Source: Deltaproteobacteria bacterium
Lineage (GTDB): Bacteria > Desulfobacterota > Desulfobacteria > Desulfobacterales > BuS5
DNA: 14,543 nt
Assembly: GCA_021157555.1 (NCBI GenBank)
Contig: JAGGWL010000110.1
Span: 1-14,543 of the forward strand
Direction: 5' to 3'
Every line of letters starts with the position of its first letter. Within the stretch, counting starts at the first letter, position 1. The notes under the pieces were generated by a model that was given only the letters and a program-made list of their open reading frames with translations, was not told the DNA's origin and did no database searches. The translations under genes and the position numbers were made by a program. Positions 1 to 6,780 of the stretch are shown in pieces.

Positions 1-55
1 ATTATGAACATTTCTTTAAGCGGTTCTATAGACCGCTTAAAGAAATGTTCATAAT
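1..55. repeat. Perfect 24-bp inverted repeat at the window edge
   Basis: Positions 1-24 are the exact reverse complement of 32-55, separated by the 7-base loop TCTATAG. The arm ends exactly on base 1, so it either continues outside the window or marks a contig end. It lies inside the argF reading frame, which stays open through it. A real hairpin in the argF message and a fold-back assembly or amplification artefact both fit. Confidence 0.9.
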
Positions 56-98
56 CTTCTTTATCCAGATCCAAAAGTGTTAAGATATTTTTTTTCAA
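1..98 (-). CDS. argF: Ornithine carbamoyltransferase, N-terminal fragment
   Basis: Only the first 32 codons lie in the window; the gene runs off the left edge. The reading MKKNILTLLDLDKED resembles the opening of anabolic ornithine carbamoyltransferases, which convert ornithine and carbamoyl phosphate to citrulline, and the position directly after argB and argD fits. The start is TTG at 98-96, chosen because a TGAGG ribosome-binding sequence sits 5 bases upstream and the frame is open from there. It begins 45 bases after the argD stop. Odd point: from codon 15 on, the sequence is one arm, loop and second arm of a perfect inverted repeat (1-55). An extra proline codon appears where the family usually reads on directly to Leu-Lys, so the visible end may not be true coding sequence. 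Family assignment rests on about 25 residues plus context. Confidence 0.65.
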   Translation of the reverse strand, partial: MKKNILTLLDLDKEDYEHFFKRSIEPLKEMFI

Positions 99-143
99 GG
101 TAGCCTCACGCTGTAATTTTATTTTATTGTTTTATCTAAAAAC

Positions 144-1337
144 CTATAAATGTTCTGTAAATATTTTATCAAGACAATCAATTAGTGAATCAATCTCTTT
201 TTTGCTGATTATAAGCGGTGGTATGAAGCGCAAAATTTTTCCCTGAATGCAGTTTATGAGAAAGCCCCTTTTCATGCATTCGTTGACAACCAAATTTCCT
301 TCAATGCTGACCTTCATTCCCAGCAGCAAGCCAAAGCCCCGCACATCTTCAATAAAATCGTATTTATTTTTTAACTCATAAAGACATTTTTTGAAATAAT
401 CGCCTGTTGAGCTGCAATATTCGACAATATTTTCTTTTTCTATTGTCCTGAGCGTCTCCAGGGAAGCCGCCGTTACCACAGGTGTTCCTCCGAATGTTGA
501 GGCATGCGATCCCGGTCCGAATGCTTTTCCAATCTGCTCTTTAACCAGCATGGCTCCTATGGGAAGACCATTAGCAAGAGCTTTGGCAAGGGTCATAATA
601 TCGGGTTTAATACCAAAATGTTCATACGCAAACAGTTTCCCTGTGCGGCCTATTCCTGTCTGGATTTCATCAAAAACCAGAAGGGTGCCGGTTTCATCAC
701 ATAATTTCCTGACAGCCTTCAGGTAGTCCGGGTCAGGACATATGACACCGCCTTCACCCTGAACAGGTTCAAGAAGTACAGCACAAACTTTTGTAGAAAT
801 TTTTTGATAAAGCGCTTTAATGTCGTTGAATGGAACAAAATCGAAACCTTGCAAGGTCGGATTAAATCCCTGCTTTACTTTTGCCTGGCCTGTGGCGGAG
901 AGTGTTGCCATGGTACGTCCATGAAATGATTTTTCCATAGCTATTATTCTGAAACGATCCGGTTCATTTTTGTCCTTAAAATATTTTCTTGCGATTTTGA
1001 ATGCGGCTTCATTTGCTTCAGCGCCGCTGTTGCAGAAAAAGACCCTGTCGGCAAAACTATGCTCCACAAGCCAGGCCGCCAGTTCCACCTGGGGTTTAGT
1101 ATAGTAAAGATTTGATACATGAAATAATATTTTTGCCTGGTCGCAAAGAGCTTTGGCTATACCTGGATGGGCATGACCAAGATTGCAGACCGCAATGCCG
1201 GCCACAAAATCCGTATAGGATTTTCCATCTTCATCCCACAGGGTGCATTTACTCCCTTTTGTTATTACAATCGGAAACCTGGCATAAGTTTTTGCAATAA
1301 CTTTTTCAGCCTGCTCTTTAATATTTATATCGGACAT
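144..1337 (-). CDS. argD: Acetylornithine aminotransferase
   Basis: This 397-residue protein is a class III PLP-dependent aminotransferase of usual length for ArgD. It exchanges N-acetylglutamate semialdehyde and glutamate for N-acetylornithine and 2-oxoglutarate in the cytoplasm. Visible landmarks are NSGAEANE (103-110), which contacts the cofactor phosphate; FHGRT (138-142); LLEPVQGEGG (188-197); FDEIQTGIGRTG (222-233) with the cofactor Asp223; and Lys252 in TLAKALANG as the Schiff-base lysine. The ATG at 1337 is preceded by a consensus AGGAGG (1344-1349) that overlaps the last codons of argB, only 2 bases upstream, so translation is probably coupled. ArgD-family enzymes often also act on succinyl-diaminopimelate in lysine synthesis, which sequence cannot exclude. 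The argB-argD-argF order makes the arginine role the best reading. Confidence 0.95.
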   Translation of the reverse strand: MSDINIKEQAEKVIAKTYARFPIVITKGSKCTLWDEDGKSYTDFVAGIAVCNLGHAHPGIAKALCDQAKILFHVSNLYYTKPQVELAAWLVEHSFADRVFFCNSGAEANEAAFKIARKYFKDKNEPDRFRIIAMEKSFHGRTMATLSATGQAKVKQGFNPTLQGFDFVPFNDIKALYQKISTKVCAVLLEPVQGEGGVICPDPDYLKAVRKLCDETGTLLVFDEIQTGIGRTGKLFAYEHFGIKPDIMTLAKALANGLPIGAMLVKEQIGKAFGPGSHASTFGGTPVVTAASLETLRTIEKENIVEYCSSTGDYFKKCLYELKNKYDFIEDVRGFGLLLGMKVSIEGNLVVNECMKRGFLINCIQGKILRFIPPLIISKKEIDSLIDCLDKIFTEHL

Positions 1338-1339
1338 AA

Positions 1340-2218
1340 TCAGCCTCCTGTAACTTCCGTGCCAATCCCTTTATTTGTAAAAAGCTCCATTATAACAGCA
1401 TGTTTCTTACTGCCGTTAATTATATGAACCTTATCAACACCGCTGTTCAAAGCTTCAAGAGCACATTCTATTTTTGGAATCATGCCGCCTGAAATTGTTT
1501 TGCCGTCAACCATTTTTTTTATACGTTCAGCTTTTATTGAAGAGATAAGATTTCCCTGATCGTCCATCACTCCATCAATGTCAGTGAGAAAAATCAGACG
1601 TCCGGCCGAAAGCGCCTGTGCAATGGATGATGCTACCAGATCAGCATTAATATTATAAGTTTCACCGTTTTCGCCGGCGCCCACTGGAGCAATAACAGGA
1701 ATAAAATCCTTTTCCACAAGCGTATCAATAACATCAGAACAGATATGCGTAACTTGCCCGACAAGTCCTGGATCAATTATTTCAGGCGGCTTGTCCGCAT
1801 CTTTCTGATAAATTATATGAAGCTTTTTTGCGGATATGAGCCCGCCATCTTTGCCGCTTAGCCCTACTGCCTTGCCGCCCTGACGGTTTATACTGGCAAC
1901 AATTTCCTTGTTAACCTTTCCGCCCAAAACCATTTCCACCACATCCATGGTATGCTCATCAGTCAGGCGCATACCCCTTACAAACTTTGGTAAAATACCC
2001 ATCTGGTCAAGTACCAAATTGATCTGAGGCCCTCCCCCGTGTACAATAACAGGGTTTATCCCTATGAATTTCATTAAGGTTATATCCCGGGCAAAGTCCT
2101 CTTTTAGCTGTTTGTCCACCATGGCATGACCGCCGTATTTAATCACTATGGTCATGCCGGAAAAACAGCGTATATAAGGAAGAGCTTCTATAAGTATATC
2201 AGCAGCGTTCTGTGGCAT
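1340..2218 (-). CDS. argB: Acetylglutamate kinase
   Basis: This 292-residue amino acid kinase phosphorylates N-acetylglutamate with ATP, the second step of arginine synthesis. Signature features are VIKYGGHAM (25-33) with the phosphate-binding Lys27, VHGGGPQIN (59-67), RGMRLTDE (81-88), NINADLVAS (189-197), LTDIDGV (211-217) and GGMIPK (244-249). An extra N-terminal helix (about 5-20) precedes the kinase core. In characterised members such a helix interlaces dimers into the arginine-inhibited hexamer, so feedback inhibition by arginine is likely but inferred. Its start lies 28 bases after the hslU stop with only a weak upstream GGA, so translation may depend on message from upstream. The stop lies in the argD ribosome-binding region. 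Confidence 0.96.
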   Translation of the reverse strand: MPQNAADILIEALPYIRCFSGMTIVIKYGGHAMVDKQLKEDFARDITLMKFIGINPVIVHGGGPQINLVLDQMGILPKFVRGMRLTDEHTMDVVEMVLGGKVNKEIVASINRQGGKAVGLSGKDGGLISAKKLHIIYQKDADKPPEIIDPGLVGQVTHICSDVIDTLVEKDFIPVIAPVGAGENGETYNINADLVASSIAQALSAGRLIFLTDIDGVMDDQGNLISSIKAERIKKMVDGKTISGGMIPKIECALEALNSGVDKVHIINGSKKHAVIMELFTNKGIGTEVTGG

Positions 2219-2246
2219 TAAGTAAGAATTCCAACATTATCAATTA

Positions 2247-3629
2247 TCAAAGTATATACCGGCTAAGATCTTCATCATCCTTAATATCTTTTAATCGCTC
2301 TTCAACATACTTGCTGTTTATAACAACTTTATTATCCTGCATGTCAGATGCATCAAAAAGAATCTCTTCCAACAGACATTCCATAACGGTATGCAGCCTT
2401 CTGGCTCCTATGTTTTCAGTCAAATTATTAACATCTTCAGCTATGCCGGCGATAACTTGTATGGCCTCGTCCTCAAATTCCAATTCAATTGATTCAGTCT
2501 TCAGCATGGCAATATATTGAATAATCAGCGCGTTTTTCGGTTCAGTCAAAATTCTTACAAATTCATCCTTACCAAGAGAGTCTAACTCGACCCTGATAGG
2601 AAATCGGCCCTGAAGTTCAGGTATAAGATCGGAAGGTTTACTCATATGAAAAGCGCCTGACGCTATAAAAAGTATATGATCCGTCTTAACTTGCCCATAT
2701 TTTGTTGTTACGTTACTCCCCTCTACAATTGGAAGAAGATCCCTTTGAACCCCTTCTCTGGAAATATCAGGACCGTGCCCACCGTTTTTCCCGGAAATTT
2801 TATCAATCTCGTCCAAAAATATAATTCCGGACTGTTCCACCATTTTTATCGCCCGCTTAACCACTTTCTCCATATCAACAAGATTTTCTGCCTCTTCCGT
2901 AGATAGGAGTTTCATGGCTTCAGGGACCTTTACCTTACGCCTTTTGGTGTTTCTCGGCATCATCCCGCTTATCATATCCCTGACATTCATACCCATTTCC
3001 TCTATCCCCATGTTGGAAAAAATCTCCACCACAGGCATAGCACCACGATCAGAAACATCAAGATCTACATATCTGTTGTCAAGTTTACCCTTTCTCAGCA
3101 TACTGCGCAATTTTTCTCTTGTTTTTGTATGAGAGGTTTCATCCGGTTTATCTGTAACAAGTTCCAGAGGTGTTTCCTGATTATCCGCTTGTGTTGCGGG
3201 TTGAGCAGGACGCGGTTTTGGAAGGAGTAGGTCCAGCATTCTTTCTTCCGCTATCTGCCGGGCTTTATCCTTAACCGATTCTTCTTCACGGAGTCTGACT
3301 TTGGTGACAGTCAATTCCATAAGATCCCGCACCATTGATTCCACGTCCCGGCCCATATATCCGACTTCTGTGAATTTGGAGGCTTCGACCTTGGTAAAGG
3401 GAGAGTCGGCAAATAAAGATAATCGCCGCGCTATTTCGGTTTTACCTACCCCTGTAGGCCCTATGAGTATAATATTTTTGGGCGCAATTTCATTGCGAAG
3501 CTCTTCAGGAACCTGCTGCCGCCGCCATCTGTTTCTTAATGCGATTGCAACCGAACGTTTAGCTTTATCCTGACCGATAATATATTTATCAAGTTCTTTA
3601 ACAATTTCAGAAGGTTTAAGATTATCCAT
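2247..3629 (-). CDS. hslU: ATP-dependent protease ATPase subunit HslU (ClpY)
   Basis: This 460-residue AAA+ unfoldase recognises and threads substrates into the HslV peptidase chamber. Domain order: Walker A GPTGVGKT (57-64); pore loop GYMG (90-93), where many homologues have Val as third residue; an intermediate I domain (roughly 110-240) with a low-complexity Pro/Gln/Glu stretch near 135-165; Walker B IIFLDEID (269-276); arginine-finger region ELQGRFP (338-344); and sensor-2 GARRL (408-412). The C-terminus ends DLSRYIL, matching the conserved tail that docks into HslV. The ATG at 3629 has an AGGAA ribosome-binding site 6 bases upstream and lies 12 bases after hslV. Neither subunit is active alone in known systems, so the pair should be co-expressed. 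Confidence 0.97.
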   Translation of the reverse strand: MDNLKPSEIVKELDKYIIGQDKAKRSVAIALRNRWRRQQVPEELRNEIAPKNIILIGPTGVGKTEIARRLSLFADSPFTKVEASKFTEVGYMGRDVESMVRDLMELTVTKVRLREEESVKDKARQIAEERMLDLLLPKPRPAQPATQADNQETPLELVTDKPDETSHTKTREKLRSMLRKGKLDNRYVDLDVSDRGAMPVVEIFSNMGIEEMGMNVRDMISGMMPRNTKRRKVKVPEAMKLLSTEEAENLVDMEKVVKRAIKMVEQSGIIFLDEIDKISGKNGGHGPDISREGVQRDLLPIVEGSNVTTKYGQVKTDHILFIASGAFHMSKPSDLIPELQGRFPIRVELDSLGKDEFVRILTEPKNALIIQYIAMLKTESIELEFEDEAIQVIAGIAEDVNNLTENIGARRLHTVMECLLEEILFDASDMQDNKVVINSKYVEERLKDIKDDEDLSRYIL

Positions 3630-3641
3630 GCAAAATTCCTG

Positions 3642-4172
3642 TTAAAATTCTTCTATAGTTACGGAGTCATTGGTAAAGACGCATATGGAACCTGCAATTT
3701 TCATTGCTGCCTCCACAATACTCCGCGCATCCAGTTCTGTAAACTCCAGCAGCGCCATGGCCGCAGTCTGAGCTGCAACACCGCCCGAACCTATTGCTAC
3801 AACGCCCTCATCCGGTTCAATCACATCGCCGTTGCCTGAAACAATAAACATCCTTTTCTCATCAGCGGCAATCATCAGAGCTTCAAGACGTCTGAGATAT
3901 TTGTCGGTTCTCCAGTCTTTGGCCAGTTCGACCGCGCTTCGTGTAAGATTACCGTTATATCTTTCAAGCTTGATTTCGAGTCGTTCCGATAAATTTAGAG
4001 CATCAGCCGTGGCGCCGGCAAAACCGACGATAATTTTGTTATTGTAAATCCTCCTGACTTTTTTGGCATTATGCTTGATAATGGTATTATTCAGCGTAAT
4101 CTGACCGTCACCTGCGACAGCCAGTTTTTCGTTACGCCTTACTGCCAGGATTGTAGTACCGTGAAAGTTCAT
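3642..4172 (-). CDS. hslV: ATP-dependent protease peptidase subunit HslV (ClpQ)
   Basis: This is the proteasome-like threonine peptidase partner of HslU. The 176-residue product starts MNFHGTTILAVRR, so a short propeptide must be removed to expose Thr6 as the N-terminal nucleophile, giving a mature chain of about 171 residues. GDGQ (21-24) carries the active-site aspartate, the KKVRR stretch (37-41) carries the conserved lysine, and GSGG (128-131) fits the family. Two hexameric rings of HslV are known to stack between HslU rings. Translation starts at ATG 4172, with TAAGGAA at 4182-4188; that site includes the stop codon of xerC, so the two genes are tightly linked. Confidence 0.97.
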   Translation of the reverse strand: MNFHGTTILAVRRNEKLAVAGDGQITLNNTIIKHNAKKVRRIYNNKIIVGFAGATADALNLSERLEIKLERYNGNLTRSAVELAKDWRTDKYLRRLEALMIAADEKRMFIVSGNGDVIEPDEGVVAIGSGGVAAQTAAMALLEFTELDARSIVEAAMKIAGSICVFTNDSVTIEEF

Positions 4173-4185
4173 ATCTATTTATTCC

Positions 4186-5094
4186 TTACTTTCTGGGATG
4201 TGCTTTGTCATATGTCTCCATTAATCTGTCTATACTAACATGAGTATATCGCTGGGTTGTGGAAAGACTTTTATGCCCCAGCAGTTCCTGCACCACTCTT
4301 AAATCTGCGCCGGCATCAAGCATATGCGTTGCAAAGGTGTGCCGCAGTACATGGGGGGAGACAGGAGTAACCATACCGCAGTCCACCACAAGTTTATCAA
4401 GAAGACGTGCTATCGATCTTGGTGTAAGCCTGCCGTTGCGTAAATTTAGAAAAAGCGGTCCATCCTGCAAGAAAGATATGCCTGATCCCGCATCAAGGCT
4501 CCCCCTGTATGCCTTGATTGCTGCCAATGCTTTTTTACCTATTGGCACAATTCTTTCTTTGTTTCCCTTGCCAAGAACACGAATAGATGAATTTTCAAAA
4601 TCGACATCTGTTTGATCCATTCCCGCAAGTTCCGATACTCTAATACCGCATGAATATAGCGTTTCGAACATCGCCCTGTTTCTGAGATCGGTCAGAATAT
4701 TTGTTTGTACGGCATCAAGCAAACGAAACATTTCATCAACCGTCAGGTATAATGGAACCATCTGATCCTGTTTCGGGGTCATTATGGAATCGGTCGGATT
4801 ATCAGCAATTAAACCTTGTCTAAAGAGATATCTAAAAAAAGATCGCAACGCAGACAATTTTCTTGCCATTGTTGGTTTTTTATTTTTTTTATAAAGAAAC
4901 CCCATGTAACTTCTGATCATCAGGGCATCCGGAACCTCTGGTGCAGATTTATCATCACCATTATGGCCTGCCAGATATTCGGCAAATTCTTTCAGGTCAT
5001 GCCGATATGCACGGCATGTATTTTCAGAATAGCCTTTTTCAGATGATATCGAATCAACAAACAAATCAATGAAATTGGTTACATCGAATGGCAT
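4186..5094 (-). CDS. xerC: Tyrosine recombinase XerC
   Basis: This 302-residue site-specific recombinase of the lambda integrase class probably resolves chromosome dimers at a dif site with a XerD partner elsewhere. Residues 1-100 form the SAM-like core-binding domain. The catalytic domain shows the full set of active residues: Arg152 (SCGIRVSEL), Lys176 (LGKGNKER), His248 and Arg251 (SPHVLRHTFA), His274 (LLGHKSL) and nucleophile Tyr283 (TQRYTHV). Length is typical for Xer rather than phage integrases, and no attachment sites or cargo flank it. The order xerC-hslV-hslU matches codV-clpQ-clpY of Bacillus. The start is 13 bases after the preceding HAD gene and lacks a clear ribosome-binding site. 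XerD cannot be fully excluded, but the linkage favours XerC. Confidence 0.93.
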   Translation of the reverse strand: MPFDVTNFIDLFVDSISSEKGYSENTCRAYRHDLKEFAEYLAGHNGDDKSAPEVPDALMIRSYMGFLYKKNKKPTMARKLSALRSFFRYLFRQGLIADNPTDSIMTPKQDQMVPLYLTVDEMFRLLDAVQTNILTDLRNRAMFETLYSCGIRVSELAGMDQTDVDFENSSIRVLGKGNKERIVPIGKKALAAIKAYRGSLDAGSGISFLQDGPLFLNLRNGRLTPRSIARLLDKLVVDCGMVTPVSPHVLRHTFATHMLDAGADLRVVQELLGHKSLSTTQRYTHVSIDRLMETYDKAHPRK

Positions 5095-5107
5095 ATTATA
5101 AAATATC

Positions 5108-5677
5108 TTAAAATTTTATCATAGATTCAAGCTCTTTCCAGCTTTTTACTTCTATAAAATTATGCTTCTCCCTGTTCCAGGGCTGCTTGAAAAGCAAAGG
5201 TGTAATACCGACCTTTTCAAGATGAAGACATGTATCCAGCCTGTCTTCCACAAAATATGTTTTATTCCTCTCCAGGAGAATTTCAGGTTTGCTTTCAAAA
5301 TCACCGGTAGCGATGATTTCAATCATTGCCGGTGCAACCGGTAATAAATTCAACATCCAGTCATAAACAGGAGCCGCATCCGGACGGGCTGTTACAAAAA
5401 GAAGCTGCTCTGAATGGTTGGCAAGTCTTGTCAATACTTCCGTAGCGCCCTTAATTGGTTTCACATCATCAGCATCGCGCCCGTCAAGAATACCACCAAT
5501 AATTTCTTCAACAATTCCTATATCAATATTCAGGCAGTTTTCCAGTTCATAACTGGTGATATCGTTATACCCTATCCCTTTTATATTATAGCGCTTGCTT
5601 GCAATTTCAATAAAACAGGAAGCTATGTCCGCTAAAACACCGTCAATATCAAAAGCAATTGTATTTGGGTCTATCAT
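5108..5677 (-). CDS. HAD-superfamily 5'(3')-deoxyribonucleotidase-like phosphatase
   Basis: This 189-residue HAD phosphatase has motif I AFDIDGVLAD (8-17; nucleophile Asp10 and acid/base Asp12), motif II FVTARP (94-99, Thr96), Lys130 as motif III candidate and FVEDR (142-146) as motif IV. The small helical cap between motifs I and II and the late KQPWNR segment (164-169) recall the NT5C-type deoxyribonucleotidase group, which dephosphorylates nucleoside monophosphates. Substrate is not certain. ATG 5677 has a CAGG site 8 bases upstream. It is 13 bases from xerC and likely leads that operon. Proximity to a uracil-DNA glycosylase suggests a nucleotide-pool role, which is inference. The gene contains an imperfect hairpin at 5302-5334. 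Confidence 0.8.
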   Translation of the reverse strand: MIDPNTIAFDIDGVLADIASCFIEIASKRYNIKGIGYNDITSYELENCLNIDIGIVEEIIGGILDGRDADDVKPIKGATEVLTRLANHSEQLLFVTARPDAAPVYDWMLNLLPVAPAMIEIIATGDFESKPEILLERNKTYFVEDRLDTCLHLEKVGITPLLFKQPWNREKHNFIEVKSWKELESMIKF

Positions 5678-5700
5678 TTAAAATACCTGAATATTAGGAA

Positions 5701-5725
5701 TGGGGAAGTTATTTCGTCCCCGTTC
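5701..5725. repeat. Dispersed short repeat, copy A
   Basis: This 25-base unit matches 10027-10051 in the same orientation at 23 of 25 positions, sharing the core GAAGTTATTTCGT. With three flanking bases it can fold into a 9-bp stem (5698-5706 with 5717-5725, one G-T pair) around a 10-base loop. It lies in the 83-base gap between the polybasic small gene and the HAD gene. No U-tract follows on either strand, so it is not a canonical terminator. Confidence 0.75.
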
Positions 5726-5760
5726 TTTAATGAAAGTTTAAAATTTTTTAGCAGCAATCT

Positions 5761-5955
5761 TTATGCCGCTTTGCGTGTTTTTTTCTTTAGTTTGGAAATA
5801 CGGCGTCTGCAAATTATAGCCGTTTTTTTGTCACTGGCCTCTATTGCAGTCTGCCGTTGTGTTTTTAACGCTCTTATTTTTTTCTTTAATTCCATTATAA
5901 GCGAATTGTTTTTTTTAGATGGTTTTTCTTTTGTTTCGTTATTTTCAGAACCCAT
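5761..5955 (-). CDS. Polybasic 64-residue protein, unknown function
   Basis: I do not recognise a family. The protein has about 21 Lys/Arg against 6 Asp/Glu, a polar Asn/Lys/Glu-rich start (1-17) and a predicted helix or coiled coil from about 18 to 60 (LIMELKKKIRALKTQR, then CRRRISKLKKK). No signal peptide or membrane segment is visible. Such charge suggests nucleic-acid binding, which is inference. Coding status is supported by its ATG one base after the stop of the uracil-DNA glycosylase gene, with AGGGG 11 bases upstream (a slightly long spacing), so the two are probably co-translated. A 64-codon frame on the opposite strand covers the same DNA but lacks this context. Confidence 0.65.
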   Translation of the reverse strand: MGSENNETKEKPSKKNNSLIMELKKKIRALKTQRQTAIEASDKKTAIICRRRISKLKKKTRKAA

Positions 5956-5956
5956 A

Positions 5957-6691
5957 TCAGTTTGAACCCCTTTTCATCTTTCTCATAAGCATTTTCATAT
6001 CTTCCCACACATCACGCTTCTTGTCTGGATCACGAAGCAGATCAGCAGGATGATATGTCGGCAAAAGTTTTATACCCTTATAATTGTAAACTCGGCCCCT
6101 TAGCGTTGACACGGGCTTACCCGTTTTTAAAAAAAACTCAACTGCTGTTTCCCCCAAAGCGCAAATAAAAACAGGCTTCACAGAATTGATCTGTTGTTCC
6201 ATAAAGTGCGCACAGGTATTGATTTCATCCGGTTTTGGAAGCCGACCGCCAGGCGTGCGGCACTTTATGATATTGCAAAAATAAACGTCATCTTTTGTAA
6301 GGTTTATAGCATTAATTATTTTTTCCAGCAATTCACCGGCCTTTCCGGCAAAAAGTTCATCCGGCCTGTTATCATCAAGGCAGGATGGCATTCCACCAAC
6401 CAGCATCAAGTCAGCATCAGGGTTTCCAACACCAAATAGAATTTTTTTCCCGTTTGCAGACAACCTGCAAAGGGAGCAGTTTTGCATATCTGCTTCTATT
6501 TTTTTTAAACCGGCAATCTGTTTTTTAACCGGTTGCCCCCAAGATGTAATTATGTTAAGACTTTTTTTCGAACAGTCAAAGCCTTTAAACCCGATTTCGT
6601 CAAGATAGCGCAAATGATTCTTTAAATGTTCTGCGACCTGCACAATATATAGGGACCTATTTTGTGATCTGTGTTCTGGTAAAGAGGACAT
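5957..6691 (-). CDS. Uracil-DNA glycosylase, family 4-like (iron-sulfur), altered motif A
   Basis: This 244-residue protein belongs to the UDG superfamily of enzymes that excise uracil from DNA. Four cysteines, Cys72, Cys75, Cys144 and Cys160, match the 4Fe-4S ligands of family 4 enzymes, including the 16-residue spacing of the last pair. The NIIKCRTPGGR segment (140-150) and TYHPADLLRDP (212-222) match the conserved core and the uracil-recognition His motif. About 65 N-terminal residues precede the first cysteine pair, an extension relative to the compact thermophile enzymes. Motif A reads VGGMPSCLDDNRP (98-110) instead of the usual GEAPG or GEGPG with following acidic residues, so the active-site Glu is Gly100. 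The start at 6691 has no clear ribosome-binding site. It probably leads a two-gene unit with the polybasic protein. Confidence 0.88.
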   Translation of the reverse strand: MSSLPEHRSQNRSLYIVQVAEHLKNHLRYLDEIGFKGFDCSKKSLNIITSWGQPVKKQIAGLKKIEADMQNCSLCRLSANGKKILFGVGNPDADLMLVGGMPSCLDDNRPDELFAGKAGELLEKIINAINLTKDDVYFCNIIKCRTPGGRLPKPDEINTCAHFMEQQINSVKPVFICALGETAVEFFLKTGKPVSTLRGRVYNYKGIKLLPTYHPADLLRDPDKKRDVWEDMKMLMRKMKRGSN

Positions 6692-6711
6692 TTTAGAACT
6701 TGTTAATAAAA

Positions 6712-6739
6712 TTGAAGTAAAAACTAATTTTATTATTAT
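6712..6739 (+). promoter_or_regulatory. Candidate promoter for mtnA
   Basis: TTGAAG (6712-6717) and TATTAT (6734-6739) are 16 bases apart and about 40 bases from the mtnA start. The site overlaps the divergent glycosylase promoter candidate. A 7-bp dyad AACTAAT/ATTAGTT (6722-6728 and 6743-6749) straddles the -10 region and could be an operator. AT richness raises the chance of false matches. Confidence 0.4.
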
Positions 6740-6758
6740 TTTATTAGTTAAAAGTCAA
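6730..6758 (-). promoter_or_regulatory. Candidate promoter for the uracil-DNA glycosylase gene
   Basis: On the minus strand TTGACT (6758-6753) is followed after 17 bases by TAATAA (6735-6730), about 39 bases before the start codon. The -35 box is close to consensus; the -10 is only moderate in a very AT-rich context, so its exact position is uncertain. Confidence 0.45.
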
Positions 6759-6780
6759 ATAAAAATTAAAGGTTGGTAAG

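Noticed and set aside
4186..5094. Integrase of a mobile island
   Set aside because: Length, catalytic pattern and linkage to hslVU fit housekeeping XerC; no att sites or cargo.
5740..5775. Terminator behind the polybasic gene
   Set aside because: AGCGGC/GCTGCT can pair, but the minus-strand transcript continues with A residues, not a U-tract.
5771..5965. Hydrophobic 64-codon plus-strand frame
   Set aside because: It is the complement of the polybasic gene; Lys codons read backwards give Phe/Leu, mimicking a membrane protein.
6241..6261. GC-rich inverted repeat in the glycosylase gene
   Set aside because: It has two mismatches and falls on codons of the conserved TPGGR motif, which explains it.
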